Of a stretch of 64,000 nucleotides of DNA, positions 11,961 to 32,400 are shown in pieces; the first letter of the stretch is position 1; every line of letters starts with the position of its first letter. The notes under the pieces are model-generated. The model was not told the origin of the DNA, searched no databases, and saw nothing but the letters and a program-made list of their open reading frames with translations. The position numbers and the translations under genes are program-made. Source of the stretch: Chondrilla cf. caribensis (Eukaryota > Porifera > Demospongiae > Chondrillida > Chondrillidae); assembly GCA_964020155.1 (NCBI GenBank), contig OZ026548.1:2789897-2853896 (forward strand), given 5' to 3'.

Positions 11961-14900
11961 TTAATGCCAATAAACCCCACTGAGGTATAACAAGCCCATT
12001 ATAATGGCAATGGGAGACAAATTCACCATAAATGGCCAATATAAAGCCATCACCAATATTGCCTGCTATACAGAATGTGTAAATATCTACTTTGGATAAC
12101 TGCATATAATGTACCAACACAATGTTTGTTGAATTGTACACACAGAATGTATGTATGTATGTACGTATGTACATACGTACCTGATGAAATAGAAATTGTA
12201 TTCTAGCATCCATACCATCATCATTCTGATTATGTGATGCCTTCAACATTGCAATTTGTTGTTGCAGAGCAGCTGAAGAGTGAGACAAGCCATGCAAGAT
12301 GACTATCTCCTAGATTAATACATACACCATAAAATATATATTTATGTTTAATAGTAATATTATTATCAGGTAAGAACTATAATGTATGTTCTGTACATTA
12401 TAGCTGAGTGAAATTTATGACAGTAGACCATGCATACAAAGGTCCACCACCCAAGAGCTATTGCTAGCAAACCAACTGACAATTAATGATTTGAGGCACA
12501 CATGTATACTAGTATGTGGGTACACTTGTACATACGTACCTATTTTTGCTCCATAGTGCTCATGCAGGGATTCAATATCACGTTCCAATGATTCAATCTG
12601 TAAGAACACATTTGTGTACAATCAGGATATCACCAATAAACTATAGATAATAGCTGTAGGTTGGTGTATAAACATACGTACTTGCATACATACGTACCTA
12701 TGTGTATACAGCATATGTATACATACAAGTGTACGCATTCCAAGCAAGTATTCACATACATACTGTATGCATATGTGCATACAGTACGTATGTGTGTATG
12801 TGTATGTGCAGATACTGTTGGAGTGTTATAGGGTATTAATGAGTAAAGGACAATCCGAGTAGGAGCAAGTGCATTAATCTGCACTAATTCATGATACACC
12901 AAATGTTTATGCCTGTGAACACATGTACATACATGTGTACTGTATGTATACTGTATATGGACAAACTGACAATGTTATGGACAACCTTGAAAGTAGTTTG
13001 GTACAAAATATTGCAAACTGTGATCTGTGCATGCGCATACAGTAGAACATCATATTTATACAAACGTATGTACATATGTACGTACATCTCATCATATATA
13101 TACGTACATAATATGTATGTAAATTTGGCATTACAGTAAACATAAAAAACAAAGTAAACACATTTGTACTCACTCTTTGCTGCAGAGCTTTCAGAGCTGA
13201 GTTGTGTTGTTTGTTAGCACTGACCAGAGCACTGTCTCCTTGCTCCTTTTGACTCTTGAACTGCGAGCGTAGCTTCTCCAGTTCTGCTTGAGTATCAGAC
13301 AATGATTGGTTGGAAGCAGACAGCTGGTTCTGAGGACACAGTTAGTGGTACCACAGTAAATACATGTCTAAGCATGATGTGTTCACAACAGCCACACATT
13401 CACTAATGTGGTAGTATGCCTCCACATAATATCATACAGTAAGTAAGTCATGATCACAGTGCACAGTATTCATGTGACATCAAATTATGTATGTACAATA
13501 TGTGCGTACAATACTACATACGTACATTATGTACCAAGGTATGTATACAAGTATGTATCTGTACAACTGAATATCGAAGCTGAGATAAAGAGTCATACTA
13601 CGTAACAGCCTCTGAGTACATGCACAATAGTAGTAGACAGAACATTACACAGAATTACATATTGAGACCATACAAGTAGTACTTACATACAAACATACAG
13701 GAAGGTACATACATACGTATGTATGCTCATAGTATATGTACTTATGAATATGAGTACAAGCACCTTCAATTTGGATATTTCCAAAGCTGCCTTTCTCGTC
13801 TCTGTAGTTCTCTGTGACTCAATTTGAGCTAGTTCCTTTCTAAGTTTAGCACATGCATCTTTCTCTGACTCCAGCTCTTCAGACACACTTTTCTTCTTTT
13901 CATTCAGTTTATTCATCTTGTCTCTAAGCTCCTTGAACCTCTGTTCACTGTCCAAAAGCTGCTTCTGCATTGACTGCAGAGTTTTACCCTGGTCCTTCTT
14001 CCTGTTCTCCTCCTCAGTTTTGGACATTCTTAGCTGTTGTTCTAAAGCGGCTACTTGTTCCCTGAGACCCTCAGCCTATTCAAGTTGATACATAGAATAA
14101 ATTTAAATACTGAAACACTATATACAGTAGTTTGTGATGTTTTTGATGCACAGAATAAACATACGTAAGTATGTATGTACCAGTATGTACGTACGTACGT
14201 ATATTACATGCAAGTATACATAAAACTACACACGTTAATAGATACGCACACATACACAACATAACACACTGACAAATCATTGTACTGTTATCATCCAATC
14301 AATACTTAGACATACATATTACATTCACTACCAACATAGCACGTACATTGCTATTATGTATGTATGTATGTACAAATCACAGTCATGTACTCCCGTATAC
14401 TGTATAAACATAAATATTATGTTCATACTCACATACGTACGTATGTACGTACCTCGGACTCAGCTAACTTTCTGGCTCTTTCTTCCGCTACCTTCTCTAC
14501 ACTCAATGTGGACTGTTGCTTCACCAGTGCATTCTCTCTCCTAGTGAGATCCACTAGCTCTTGTCTAGTTCTCTCCAGATCAGATCTGACTTCGCTTAGC
14601 TCACTCTCATATTTATTCACACTAGCAGCATTGAGCTGGTTTACTGTACAATGAACAGAAATACATACAGTAGAAATGCCATAAGATGAACACAAGTTGC
14701 TGTTTAATACAAACAATTTTTTAAGCTGATTTGGTTAACTGTACTTTTAGTATACAGGAAAACAATTGAATCCTGGTAAGTAAAAAGAACATCCGATAAC
14801 AAGAACTAATACTGTGTGGCCTGATAGTTTGTCTCAATACATTCTACTGCATGCATTGGAAGATATACGTATATCAGTAGGTTTACAGTGGTACACTCAC

Positions 14901-15770
14901 CAGTTGACCATGTACTGTGCAGGAGTTCCTGAATTTTGCTCTGTGTGTCCATCACCTACAGTGTCATACATACGTATATATATATACACATAAACTACAC
15001 ACATGGTCACTCTATTGCTATATATCAGTGCTTATAATTATTATTACTGCCTACGTCTTGTCTACAAATTCCTGAATACTGCACTTCGAGACACCTTGTC
15101 AAAGGTATAAATTCACATACGTACATGGCTCCTCCCACCTTGAATTCATATAAACACCTCTTAATACTGTTGTGAGTATACCAAAATACTGCACGTGGCA
15201 ATGCCAAAAGTCTGATGCATGGTGATCTGTCTGATACAGGGTTTAAAGGCCTAGGTTGGAGACTTGACTCGACACATCCGTCCTAACAAATAGCCGGGGA
15301 TTCTGGCAAGGCGAGGGAGTTTCGACAGGTTCACCCACATACAAAGCGTGTTGTAGCAGAGTGTTCAAATATCAAATCATGTGCACGAGACGACAAAAAG
15401 GATTTAAAAGTGAATGGACCCATACCCTTAGTGTGCAAACGTACACAATACACAAAAAACAATGGAATTAGCCGGGTCGAAAGTGGGAGGAACAACTACT
15501 TTGACATCTACCTCAACATATTTACAAATCACTATAGCCCCCAAGCAGTGCAAGCAGTCGTACCTCAGTCGACAAATTCTTCATGAGATGATCCACCTTG
15601 TCTTCGACAGGTTCAAATACTCCATGAAAGCTCTCGTCAACGGATACTTCAGGAACGCTGTTGGAAATGTTTGGAGAGGAGATGGGAGGTAAGAAGTTTC
15701 CTCTTGAACTCCCTGGTCGAGTAATTCGTGCAGTCGTTTCTTTTGCAAAAGGACTTGCTTTGGATGCCAT
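11961..15770 (-). CDS. Tail-anchored coiled-coil protein
   Basis: Eight exons join in frame: 15770-15564, 14955-14901, 14643-14453, 14075-13764, 13329-13174, 12597-12540, 12272-12181 and 12065-11961, giving 391 residues. The first 69 residues are low-complexity, rich in Ser and Pro. Residues about 85-355 are heptad-rich and charged, a long coiled coil. The last 34 residues form one hydrophobic segment (AILVMALYW...IAIIMGLLYLSGV) with only YWH after it, the layout of a C-terminal tail anchor in the ER, Golgi or outer mitochondrial membrane. The last exon is short and rests on the acceptor CTGTATAG and the retained frame, so it is the least sure part. Several introns begin GTACGTA. I do not recognise a named ortholog; SLMAP or golgin-type tail-anchored proteins are comparable only in architecture. 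Confidence 0.75.
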
Positions 15771-15903
15771 GTTTAGCAAGGATTTCCATAGCAACAGAAA
15801 TCGATGATGTCATGATATTCTAAAATGGCTGCTTATTTTCGTGTTGAGTCACTTTCATCAAACAGCTTTTAGAGTGTAGTTTGTGGGTGAAACATACGAC
15901 GCC
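15771..15903. promoter_or_regulatory. Bidirectional promoter with an X-box (RFX) match
   Basis: Only 133 bp separate the start codons of the minus-strand coiled-coil gene and the plus-strand IQANK1-type gene, so they must share promoter DNA. At 15782-15795 ATTTCCATAGCAAC fits the nematode-derived X-box consensus RYYNYYATRRNRAC at all 14 positions. RFX factors use this box to drive ciliary genes. It lies 108 bp before the IQANK1 start. AAAATGGCTGC at 15822-15832 resembles a YY1-type initiator element. Transcription starts are not known. Confidence 0.6.
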
Positions 15904-22717
<6,814 letters not shown>

Positions 22718-23694
22718 TATTAAATCATTTACTGTTACTTTTATATTACAGTAATTTCAATTGTTCTATACTGTATAACATTATAATAATATAATGAGTA
22801 GTATTAGATTGGAAAATTAAGTAATGTAACTATATATAGACATGCCCAATGCAAATCAAATACAACATTAATGTATTAATACATTGCCTTGATCACACTG
22901 GATCCATGCAGCTGAGGTAAGTAAAATACGAACATGTTTATGTACTGTATTTATTAGTTATAATTCAATAATATACGTACTTGCATGCACTTAACAAGCC
23001 GTCAGCACACCATCCTTACATTGTCATAATATTATCCATCAATTATTAAATATACTATATTATATGTGTATATATGGCTATAACATGTACACGTACACAT
23101 CCAGTACACACATACATACACATTGCTAGACTGTACATGTGATATTCAATATTCAGATCATATTATTGTATGCATACATGCACCTGGTTTATACAATGAC
23201 CATCATAATATTCATGCAAAACTGTTTGGTGCTATTTCTGATGAGTTGTGGCCAATACACCACAAGAGAGACTACACACCTGCCTGTACCTGACCACATG
23301 CAGGTTATATGACAAGTTTCACAAGAAACAAGCAAAAATGTTTCCAGATCAACATGTATGTCACTTCCTCAATAGTGTGACCCTTAACCTTTTCAGGAGA
23401 GTTAGCACTGGAGTGCTTTGCAATTGTATTGTTACATGAAGCTTTAACATCTTAAACATGTACACTATAAAACATATCTACCTGTAGACGACCTTTTGCA
23501 GCCGGCCGGAAAAGAAATGTCTGAGCTTAATAATGAATTACAGTTGCACAAGCATTGCGTCATTGTCACATGCTCGCTTGAGTTACTATAAATACCTCGA
23601 GGCGGTTAGCAGTTCTCATCTAGTACGTAGCTGACGAGGAAAGAGAAAAAGAGTCGAATTAAAAGAAAGTATCTGATTAAATAGACGTATCGAG
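22718..23694. other. Intergenic, promoter of the kinase-kelch gene
   Basis: AT-rich sequence without a credible exon. TATAAATA at 23587-23594 lies 101 bp before the kinase-kelch start codon, with CAGTTCTC about 25 bp downstream, a spacing typical of a TATA promoter. No other gene seen. Confidence 0.5.
23587..23594 (+). promoter_or_regulatory. Candidate TATA box of the kinase-kelch gene
   Basis: TATAAATA in an otherwise GC-richer patch (CTCGAGGCGG) at an apt distance from ATG 23695. Strong TATA boxes are uncommon upstream of the other genes here. Confidence 0.5.
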
Positions 23695-26600
23695 ATGGGG
23701 CAAATTCTTTCCGCCCATTTCCCACCTCCTCCCGAAGATTTACGAGTTGAAGCGATCATCAGCCGTGGAAAGTACGCTGAGGTCTCCAGTGGTAGTTTGG
23801 AAGGAAGACGAGTAACCGTCAAGAAGTTTAGCGAAGTTTTATCATCTTCCGTCGCTGATAAGGATGAAGGAGACATAGAAGTTCTTGGTTTGGCCTTTAA
23901 AACAGAATACGAATTCTTGAAGGCCAACATTAACCCGTACATGGTCGAGTATTTGGGTCTGTTTTCCTCCTCCGAAGGGTCGCAAGACGCAGCGATATTG
24001 GTGATGGAAGAGGTGCATCAAACGTTAGAGATTTATCTCGAACAGAACAGATCACTACCACGTCCAAAGAAGCTGGATATTTGCTATCAGGTATGATCTG
24101 CACGTCCAACTCCCGCTGTGAGTCTGTGCATGTTGGTTGAAGTGTACAAATTAACCCTAAGCTGGTCCATAGACACTCGGAACATGATACTATGGTTGGT
24201 CCTAGATGACCAGACTTAGCTCACTCATGTACTGTATAGATAGCACAAGTACATCATGTACATGTGGCCATAGATACTCTATACTGGTTGCGTAGTATAT
24301 GGTATCGATGATGTGGCTGACCAGCTGCAGGCATGGAGGCAGGTCAAGTGCAGCGCCTGGACCAGCTATTAATCAATATAATATTATGAGTAACCCTAAC
24401 AGAATACCAGTGACATGCAGATGTGAGATTTTTACCCCTCGGAACAACTTGGTGCATTATGTTACAGATTAAACCAAATTTCAGGGTCTCTTGGGATAAT
24501 CTAATCATTGAATTGTGACAGTGGTGATGTAGTAGTGCTGATACAGTCTTGGTTCCTCACTTTCCCTGCCATTATGACCAGACTTCTGTCATAACTAGTA
24601 CAATATTGTGTATGTGAATGCATCTGTGCTCACAAGACATGTTGTTATAAAGAGACTGTTGATATATATCGATAGCTAGTGTTGCGTGTTGTAAAGAGGT
24701 CAGAGTGTAACAGTATATTGAAATGATGTGGGCTGAATGTGAAATTAACTTCACTCAACCGTGATTGACCTGAAATTATTGCAAATGATAGTGAAAGTGA
24801 GCCATCCGTTGCATCACTCTCCCATTTTATCCCCTTTGCGCATGTAGGTGTCCTGTGGGCTACTGTTCCTGCACAAACGTGATCCGCCAATTTTACACTG
24901 TGATTTGAACCCGAGGAACATCTTTGTGAACGAAGATGGAAGCTCAGTGAAGATAGGCGACCTCGGTCGTGCACAATACCATCCATCCAACATCAAGTAT
25001 CTGTCCACCCGATCCCCTGGTTGTGTGGTCTACATGCCTCCCGAGTACCTGGGGAAGGATGCAAACTTCACTGATAGAGGAGACACTTTCTCCTTGGGGG
25101 TTGTGATGCTTGAGGTGTTCACCCAAGAACCACCATCCTGTGGGTTGATGAATATCGGTGCTGAACCAGAAACAGAACGCCGTGCTGCCGATCTTGCCGC
25201 ATTGTCAAACTTTCACCCGTTAAAGCCATTGATTGTTCGTTGCTTGGATGGTGTTCCTGATAGCAGACCGTGTGCTAAGGAGATAAGAGACAGATTAATG
25301 TTCCTTATCCACAATCCACTTCGGGTGAAGGAGGTCATCAGCCGCGGGTCGTACGGTGAAGTCTTCAAAGGTACTCTAGGAGCACGGCCAGTTGCCGTCA
25401 AGAAGATACACCAGATCCTACTGGATGCTGCTGCCGATCAGGAACAAGACTTGGAGGCCATTCTGCTCGCTTTCAGGAGGGAGTGCGAAGTTCTCAAGAG
25501 AGCTAAGGATCCTCACATTGTGGAATTTTTCGGGGTCTATGACAAGGAATGGGAAGAGGATGGCGAATATTTGGTGATGGAATTGATGCACCAGACGTTG
25601 GATAAGTTCCTCAAAGACAACAAGGGGACGTTACCCGTAGAAAAGCAAGTGGATATTTGTTATCAGGTTAGTTAGTGTAATTGTAATCATATACGTACAT
25701 GTTACTCGTAACTTGACTAATGTGATCACCAATTGTCTGCATGTCAGGTACTCCCTGCGTAGTGAGAATCTCATCCCATGCTTCAAGTACTAATCTTATC
25801 TCTCAGTACTATTCCTCATATGTACATACATACCCACTGGACCCCTTAGTCATGGTGGGCTCTCCTGGAGCAGCCTGTACTGGTTGTCAGGTGTATTGCG
25901 TATGATGTTAAAGCCAAAATTTCCATAAAATTGTCCACCGATAGGGGATGATGATGTTGAGTTATAATAGTTAAAAGTGAACTCAATATATTATGTTGAG
26001 TTCACTTTGGAACAGGTCCTCTTGTTCAGTGTTGGCAGTTGCAGTTTGTAGTATGCATGTTGAATACTTTGTGTGAGCAGGGATCAATATCACCACCTGG
26101 TCACTTATGAACTACTGTACTATGTTGTTCTATATGTGCAGGTGTCCTGTGGACTGCTGTTCCTACATCAACAAGATCCACAAATTCTACATCGCGACGT
26201 GACAGCCTTGAACATTCTTTTGAATGAAGATGGGAGCACGGCGAAAATCAGCGATCTTGGACAGGCAAAGTTTCGTCCATCAAACGTCCAGTACTTGTCC
26301 ACTAGAGCTCCAGGTTGTGTGGTCTACATGCCTCCGGAGTGCTTGAAGGAGGAACCTCAATTCACCGACAGAAGTGACACGTTCTCCTTTGGGACTGTGA
26401 TGCTCCAGGTATCCTCTCAAGAGCCGCCATCTTGCGGATTGATGGGTATCGGTACAACACCTGAACGTGAGCGCCGAGCTGGTGATCTAGCCAAGGTACC
26501 AGACGACCATCCACTGAAGCCACTGATTGTTCGTTGTTTGGATGACAACCCTGGAAACAGACCTGATATGCAAGAAATACAAAGGTATTTCGGCCATTTG

Positions 26601-27959
26601 AAGCTCAAAGCAGAACTTTCAAAGGATCAGAAAGTGAGCCATGAACCATCTTCTCACTTATACTTCTGATATTGTTGTTCTCAGGTCTGTGCATCGGATA
26701 ATTAAACTACTTATCCACGTTCCTTCCCTAAATGGCTAGTCTGTCTCTTTTCAAACCTGTCAATGTTCTGCTGTACCATGCTGGCATGTGTATTCCTACA
26801 TGCAATGTCATACTATTATGTGACACTGTACATACTTATGTGTGTCTATGCATCCTTACACCTTACTATACAATGAGGTGTACAGAATTCTACTTTAATA
26901 TGGATATTGATTATTAAGTAAATATGTGTGTTGTGATGATTGTAGTTTCATATGCAATAATAAATTTATGATTCTTTATTATCTTTCTTTGTACTACAGA
27001 TCTTTGGAAGCGACGTGCTGCTGCAAGCCAACACTCCACTGCACTCAATCCGACTGCCAGACCTCCCCATTGCAACATACAGTGCAACTGTATTGAAAAT
27101 CGCTAACCACTTGTATGTTTGTGGCGGAACCTATGCCAATGTTAAATCGGCTCCCTTGATACAGTCCTACAACATTGACACTGGAGAGTGGACCACCCTA
27201 CCCCCTGCCCCTGTGTTCCATAGTGAATCTGCTGTCGTTAACGGGCAACTGACATTAATCGGTGGACATGGCTCTATGGGATCCAAATGGGGAGTAACGA
27301 ATCATGTCTTTACTTGGGACGAAGACAAGAAGGAATGGGACATGGTCGTTCCTCCAATGCCTACAGAGCGCATTCGACCTTGTGTGGTTCAATCTGGTGA
27401 TGTGGTTGCAGTACTCGGAGGACGAGCCAGCGACGACAAAACACCTCTGGACACAGTCGATGTCCTCAACACAGCCACCCTCCAGTGGTCAGGATCACCG
27501 AGCCTAACTCTCCCCATTCCAATGTCCGCCATGACTGCTTGTATTTGTGACGGCTATGTCTACATTACCAGTGGGTTGGACCACAGAGGGCATATCACTA
27601 AAAAGGTTTGGAAGTTGCCCCTCACTGCTCTGGAGGAGTCCATCAACGTGTCAGACTGTCCATCGGAGTCCCAGTGGATAGAAATCGAGCAGGTTCCATT
27701 GAGTCGTTGTGGGTTGTTGCCAGCCAGTGATCATCCTCTAGTGTTGGGTGGCTACAGCAATTCCAAGACATTCTCAGACATACACGTTTTTGATGCTAAC
27801 GTCAGCAAATGGACCAGCGTTGGGCAATGTAGTCAGGCCAGGGCGAAGTCATGTTTGCTCACAGCTAGCAGGTCGTCTTTTGCCATTCTGGGTGGTTGTA
27901 CAGATCTCAGGAATGCGCAAGCATCATTGCTGAACACATTTGAACTGTACTACTGTTGA
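23695..27959 (+). CDS. Tandem double protein kinase fused to kelch repeats
   Basis: Four phase-0 exons, 23695-24090, 24848-25666, 26142-26633 and 27000-27959, encode 888 residues. It begins MGQILSAH, an N-myristoylation pattern. Kinase 1 (about 15-290) has a poor glycine loop (RGKYAEV), Lys43, HCD (Asp151) with Asn156, and DLG at 170-172. Kinase 2 (about 300-560) has RGSYGEV, VAVKK, HRD (422-424) with Asn429 and DLG (443-445). Both therefore have DLG in place of DFG; kinase 1 also has Cys for Arg in HRD but keeps the catalytic Asp. Both share the VYMPPE activation segment, tyrosine-kinase-like in style. Residues 570-888 hold about six kelch blades (VCGG, LIGG, VLGG, ITSG, VLGG, ILGG). The same intron position (DICYQ/VSCGLLFLH) splits both kinases, so they arose by internal duplication. 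Probably a membrane-associated signalling protein; substrates unknown. Confidence 0.9.
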
Positions 27960-29472
27960 AATATGTACTAGTATTATTGTAAGAATTATGATAACTAAAA
28001 AGGTTAAGTTTTTAATTTCACTTATTTTCAGCTTTACCTGTATTTCTATAATATTTATTAATGAAATATTTACTATCAAGCTTTCGGACAGGCATAACCT
28101 AATACACATACATTGAATAATGTTATAATATTTTTATAGTATAAAGTAAATCCAAAGCATGCATAGTACAGTACAATACAGTAACTGGCCATAGTCTATA
28201 ATTCATGATATATATTGGAATTGATTTTATTATATGTATATTATTGGCTGAATTGTCTATTAAATTGAATAATTTCTATTATATACTCATAAACACAATA
28301 GTGCATGCATAATGTACCTGGGTGTTTATTACAGGTAGAGAGCTTATCAGAAATTTCAATTAGCAAGAATCACTTTAATTAATTCAGTATGTATAATTCT
28401 AGACATGGTACGTATATATATATATATATATATATATATAGGAACCTATAATAATTTCACAGGGAATCTATATGAACTAAGATTTATTCAAGTGTATTAT
28501 ACCATAATTATTATTATTATTATCCAGTATAATACATAGTAATACAAGTTCTTAAGATTGCACTGTGTATGGAGCTATTATTATATTAATAGCAATTAAT
28601 AATGATGTCCTATAATAATTTCTGAGCATTAGGTGCACTTGAGCAAGAGATTTTGTCAAACTGGACAAAGGCACTTGAAATGTTTACGTTTTTGTATCCT
28701 CTTTGAAGGCTGCATTGAAATAAGCGAATGATGTAATGATTAAAGAGACCTTGAAAATACCAAATACTTTACTACATTAATAATATTGGTCTTTGACCTT
28801 CATGAACATCCATTGCTATGCATTAATATTATAATATTATTATTATTTTGCACAATATTATGCTAGCCTAATAAACAGTGTTCTTGTCATGTAAACACTG
28901 CAGAATTCTTCATGTGATAACATTATTATTAAGTATTACTAAGTACCACCTATAGCTAAGTATGTAGTAGTAAGTATTGTAGTGGAGTCTGGACATACGG
29001 TACATATCCATTAAGTTTGGTTGGATTCCAATATTTGACAATGTATATACGTAAGTACAATGAAATTTGGATATACACTGAGCATGTTAGTGTCATTATA
29101 CTTATTATTTTATGCCAATAATAATAATAATAATTATTATTATTATTGGCATGTGACTGTACAGGCAAGGACTGGATCTATCTCCGAAGTACTTGTCTTT
29201 TTACCTCCTTTGTTGGCAGGACCTTTTTCCCCAGCTTTGATTAACACTGCAATTCAATCACAAATTAAGGACCGATTGGCTATTCGATACTATTTACTGC
29301 AGACGTGTGTGTACCTAGTATATTATGTACATTATATCTCTGGGACATTAGATTTTATTCATATTACATGCATTATTGACAGTTGGTGTGCATATAGATA
29401 TGAGTATACATAATTCTCTGTGAATTTAGCACCAGATATTCTAGTACTGAACTCCATATCAATTAACATCTG
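27960..29472. other. Convergent intergenic region
   Basis: Lies between the 3' ends of the kinase-kelch and VIT/vWA genes. It holds a (TA)n tract at 28411-28440 and ATT/AAT-rich runs near 28510 and 29118. On the minus strand 29141-29255 contains a lysine-rich open stretch (GEKGPANKGGKK, ending CTVTCQ and stop) after a TTGCAG acceptor-like site; it could be a small exon but has no visible partner. Confidence 0.5.
28411..28440 (+). repeat. (TA)n microsatellite
   Basis: About 30 bp of TA repeat in the gap after the kinase-kelch gene. Confidence 0.9.
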
Positions 29473-32400
29473 CTATACTAATGTGTTTGTATAACATCTT
29501 CCACTCACTTTGGTGTACAGGGTACGGAAGGTTCTCTTCACACACTTTCCCCACTTCGTGAGAGCTGCCTCTTGATCACCACCAATCACGGTGTACACAC
29601 AACCAGATGGGGTGCTCCTGGTCTGCTTGGACCAATAACAAGACTTACAAGTAGTCACTGCACATCCTCCAGATGGACTGGAATGAATAGAACATCAAAA
29701 TTAAAATTGGATGCAATCAATGTGTGTGTGTGCGTGCGTGCGTGCGTGTGTGTTCATGGATATGCATGTGTTTGCTGCATATTTGTATGAGTGTGTATTT
29801 CATGTACATTCTTGCTGTATGTGGCATTTATATAATGCAATCTAATTGCATGAGCTCGAGCTTGGTGGAGGAGTATAAAATTTAAAACAGCTGTTTGATA
29901 TTTTACTACAGCTGATTACCATCTACCAATCGAATTTTTATGCATTAATTTTCTGTAAAAATGTTGCTGCTATGCCAAGCTTCAAGAACTAGATTATTAC
30001 ATGAGTGTATGACGGCACACATGTATGCACATGTGTGTAAATACACATGTGCATCATGCATGTGTTATGATCAGCTTGTTTCTGAGTGTCTGCACATTTC
30101 AATGCAAGTATGTGTACTTGAACACGGCCATGAACTACAAATTTCCCGCACTAAGCTAATTAAGATGTGATGAAGTTGACTCACGGAACACAGAGTCCTT
30201 TTTTGTTGCTCATACAGTACCTACCGCTACACTGCACATAAGGAACTGTGTACAAGTGAAGCAGATAGTAGAAAGTGATTCAATATCCATGTGCACAAGA
30301 ATATAATTTTAGAAAAAACATGAACTTGGTTAACAACATACCTGATGTATTTGGTGTACTGGGTGAGGGGCTGGGTGGGGTAGTTGGTGGGGTAGTTGGT
30401 GGAGTAGTGGGTGGGGTAATATAGTGGGCTACTGGGTCAAAGAAAGTTAGTACCCGTGGATTTGGTACAGGTATCAATGTTCCTCCAGCGACCTCAACAC
30501 CTACAGTACACAGAATAATGAGGTAAGTAGCAAGGTAAAGCATAATTACTTATAACATGCCATTAATTAACATTATTCAATTGGCATGAAACATAATACA
30601 TCTAGAGTATTACACTTGGTATAAATTGGACGAATTATGTAAGGTAATCATATGCATAGTGCACTGTGTGACATCTGCTCACACATGTAGTTAAACTCCA
30701 TACTTACGTGGACCCTCTGTGGGCTTCACTCCTATGTAAGGTTTGGCAGTGTCATTAGTGTAATTCCCAGCTTGCACCACAATGAGAGAGGTCAGCTCAG
30801 TCACAAAGTTGTACTTCAATGCAAGACTGAGGGCTTCTTGTTCAACTGCTGTAGAGTTGGTACCTTCAGTTTGACGGGATTCGAGAAGTTGGAGAATACG
30901 GCGATAGGCTACGAGCCTTTCTACAGGGAAATCCCTCGTGACCATGGTATTCACTGTACCTCTAAATACCACTTGTGTGGAGTTACCATAAGCTGAGATG
31001 TTGACTGGACAATGGAATCCTAAAGCATCTTCTTTAATTTTGCCAACAACAACAATCTCCCCTCCAGCAAACAAGAAGGGAAAAGAGAGTTTGGAGGAAT
31101 ACTCTACTTCGTCACAATAGTTAAACTCCAAATCTCGAAGGACAGGGAATGTAATCTCATTGTAGAAACCTATCAACTGAGTAGCAGCATCTCTTCCAAT
31201 GTATATGCGGCGAGTGACCCCATTGTTATTCAAAGAAAGGCGTTCCAACAGGTTGTAGTCCAAGTACTCACCAAATCCAAGACAGTTCACTGATATCCCG
31301 GAATCACCCACAGCTTCAATGGTGTTGTGGACGATAGTATCTGAATTTGTCACCCCAGCTGTAGGTTGACCATCTGTTAACAAAACCAGGATCTTCCCTT
31401 TATCATCCTTGCCTGAGTTTTTCAGTAAAGACACACCCTCCAACATCCCACCATTAAGATTAGTTCCTCCTATTGCTGCCAAGCCCTGAACATATGCAAT
31501 TGCATTGCTACGAAATTCTCTCACACTAACAAGCTGACTTTGCCACCTTCTGACCCCACTTTCAAACAGTACGATGCCGATATTGTCATCATCACCCAGT
31601 TGATTGATTACAGCTACAAGAGATTCTTTTGCCTGACTGATCTTTGTGCCGTACATAGAACCAGACACATCAATGACAAATACAATGTTGATTCGAAGTT
31701 TTTGCAGCCCGTCAACTCCCGGAGAGAAGAATTGCACAAAGTACCCATTTTTAGTAATCACCAAACCAATACCACCGTCTGTTGGGTGGATAACATCATA
31801 TTCAAAGAAGAGATCTTTGGATAGTCCGTGTTTGCCATCAGACAGTTGGTCAGTTTTGTTAGGTAGGTATTCCACAGTCACTCCTGTAAATGACTGCGTT
31901 TTGGTAGAAAACTCATCCGATTTGACCACAGATGAATCCTTTATTCCTTGGCTCTCCTTTGCTTCAACAGTCAGTGTGAGGTTCTCCACAACTCTCCCAG
32001 GGTTTATGTTGAGTTCTAAGCGGTACTTCGACTGGTACCTTGTGAGAAGCTGTTGGTATTCCAGTTCGAAAGATGCTTGCTGTAAAGGTCCAGCATTCAA
32101 GCTGACTTGAAATCGCTCATTGCCTCTACATGATGGGAAAGTGACTGGTATAAAAGTACATTTCAATACAGTAAAATGTATGTGACTATATTATACACAT
32201 CACCTGATAATGAATTTTAAATTCAACTATTATCAAACATTTCTATCAAATTTGGAATTTTCAGTTTCAAATAACTCATAGTTTTTGATTGATTGACTGA
32301 TTGATTGATTATTAATTCAATTTAAAGTAATGTGTACATCAGGTTCATTTTGTTACACTCGGTCAAGTATCAGACTGTAATATTTGCTTACTAGTCCATT

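Noticed and set aside
23248..23439. Open frame upstream of the kinase-kelch gene
   Set aside because: No domain, no splice context and composition like the surrounding intergenic DNA.
29141..29255. Lysine-rich open stretch on the minus strand (GEKGPANKGGKK)
   Set aside because: It lies after the stop of the VIT/vWA gene, has no start codon and no exon to join, so it is not called as a gene.
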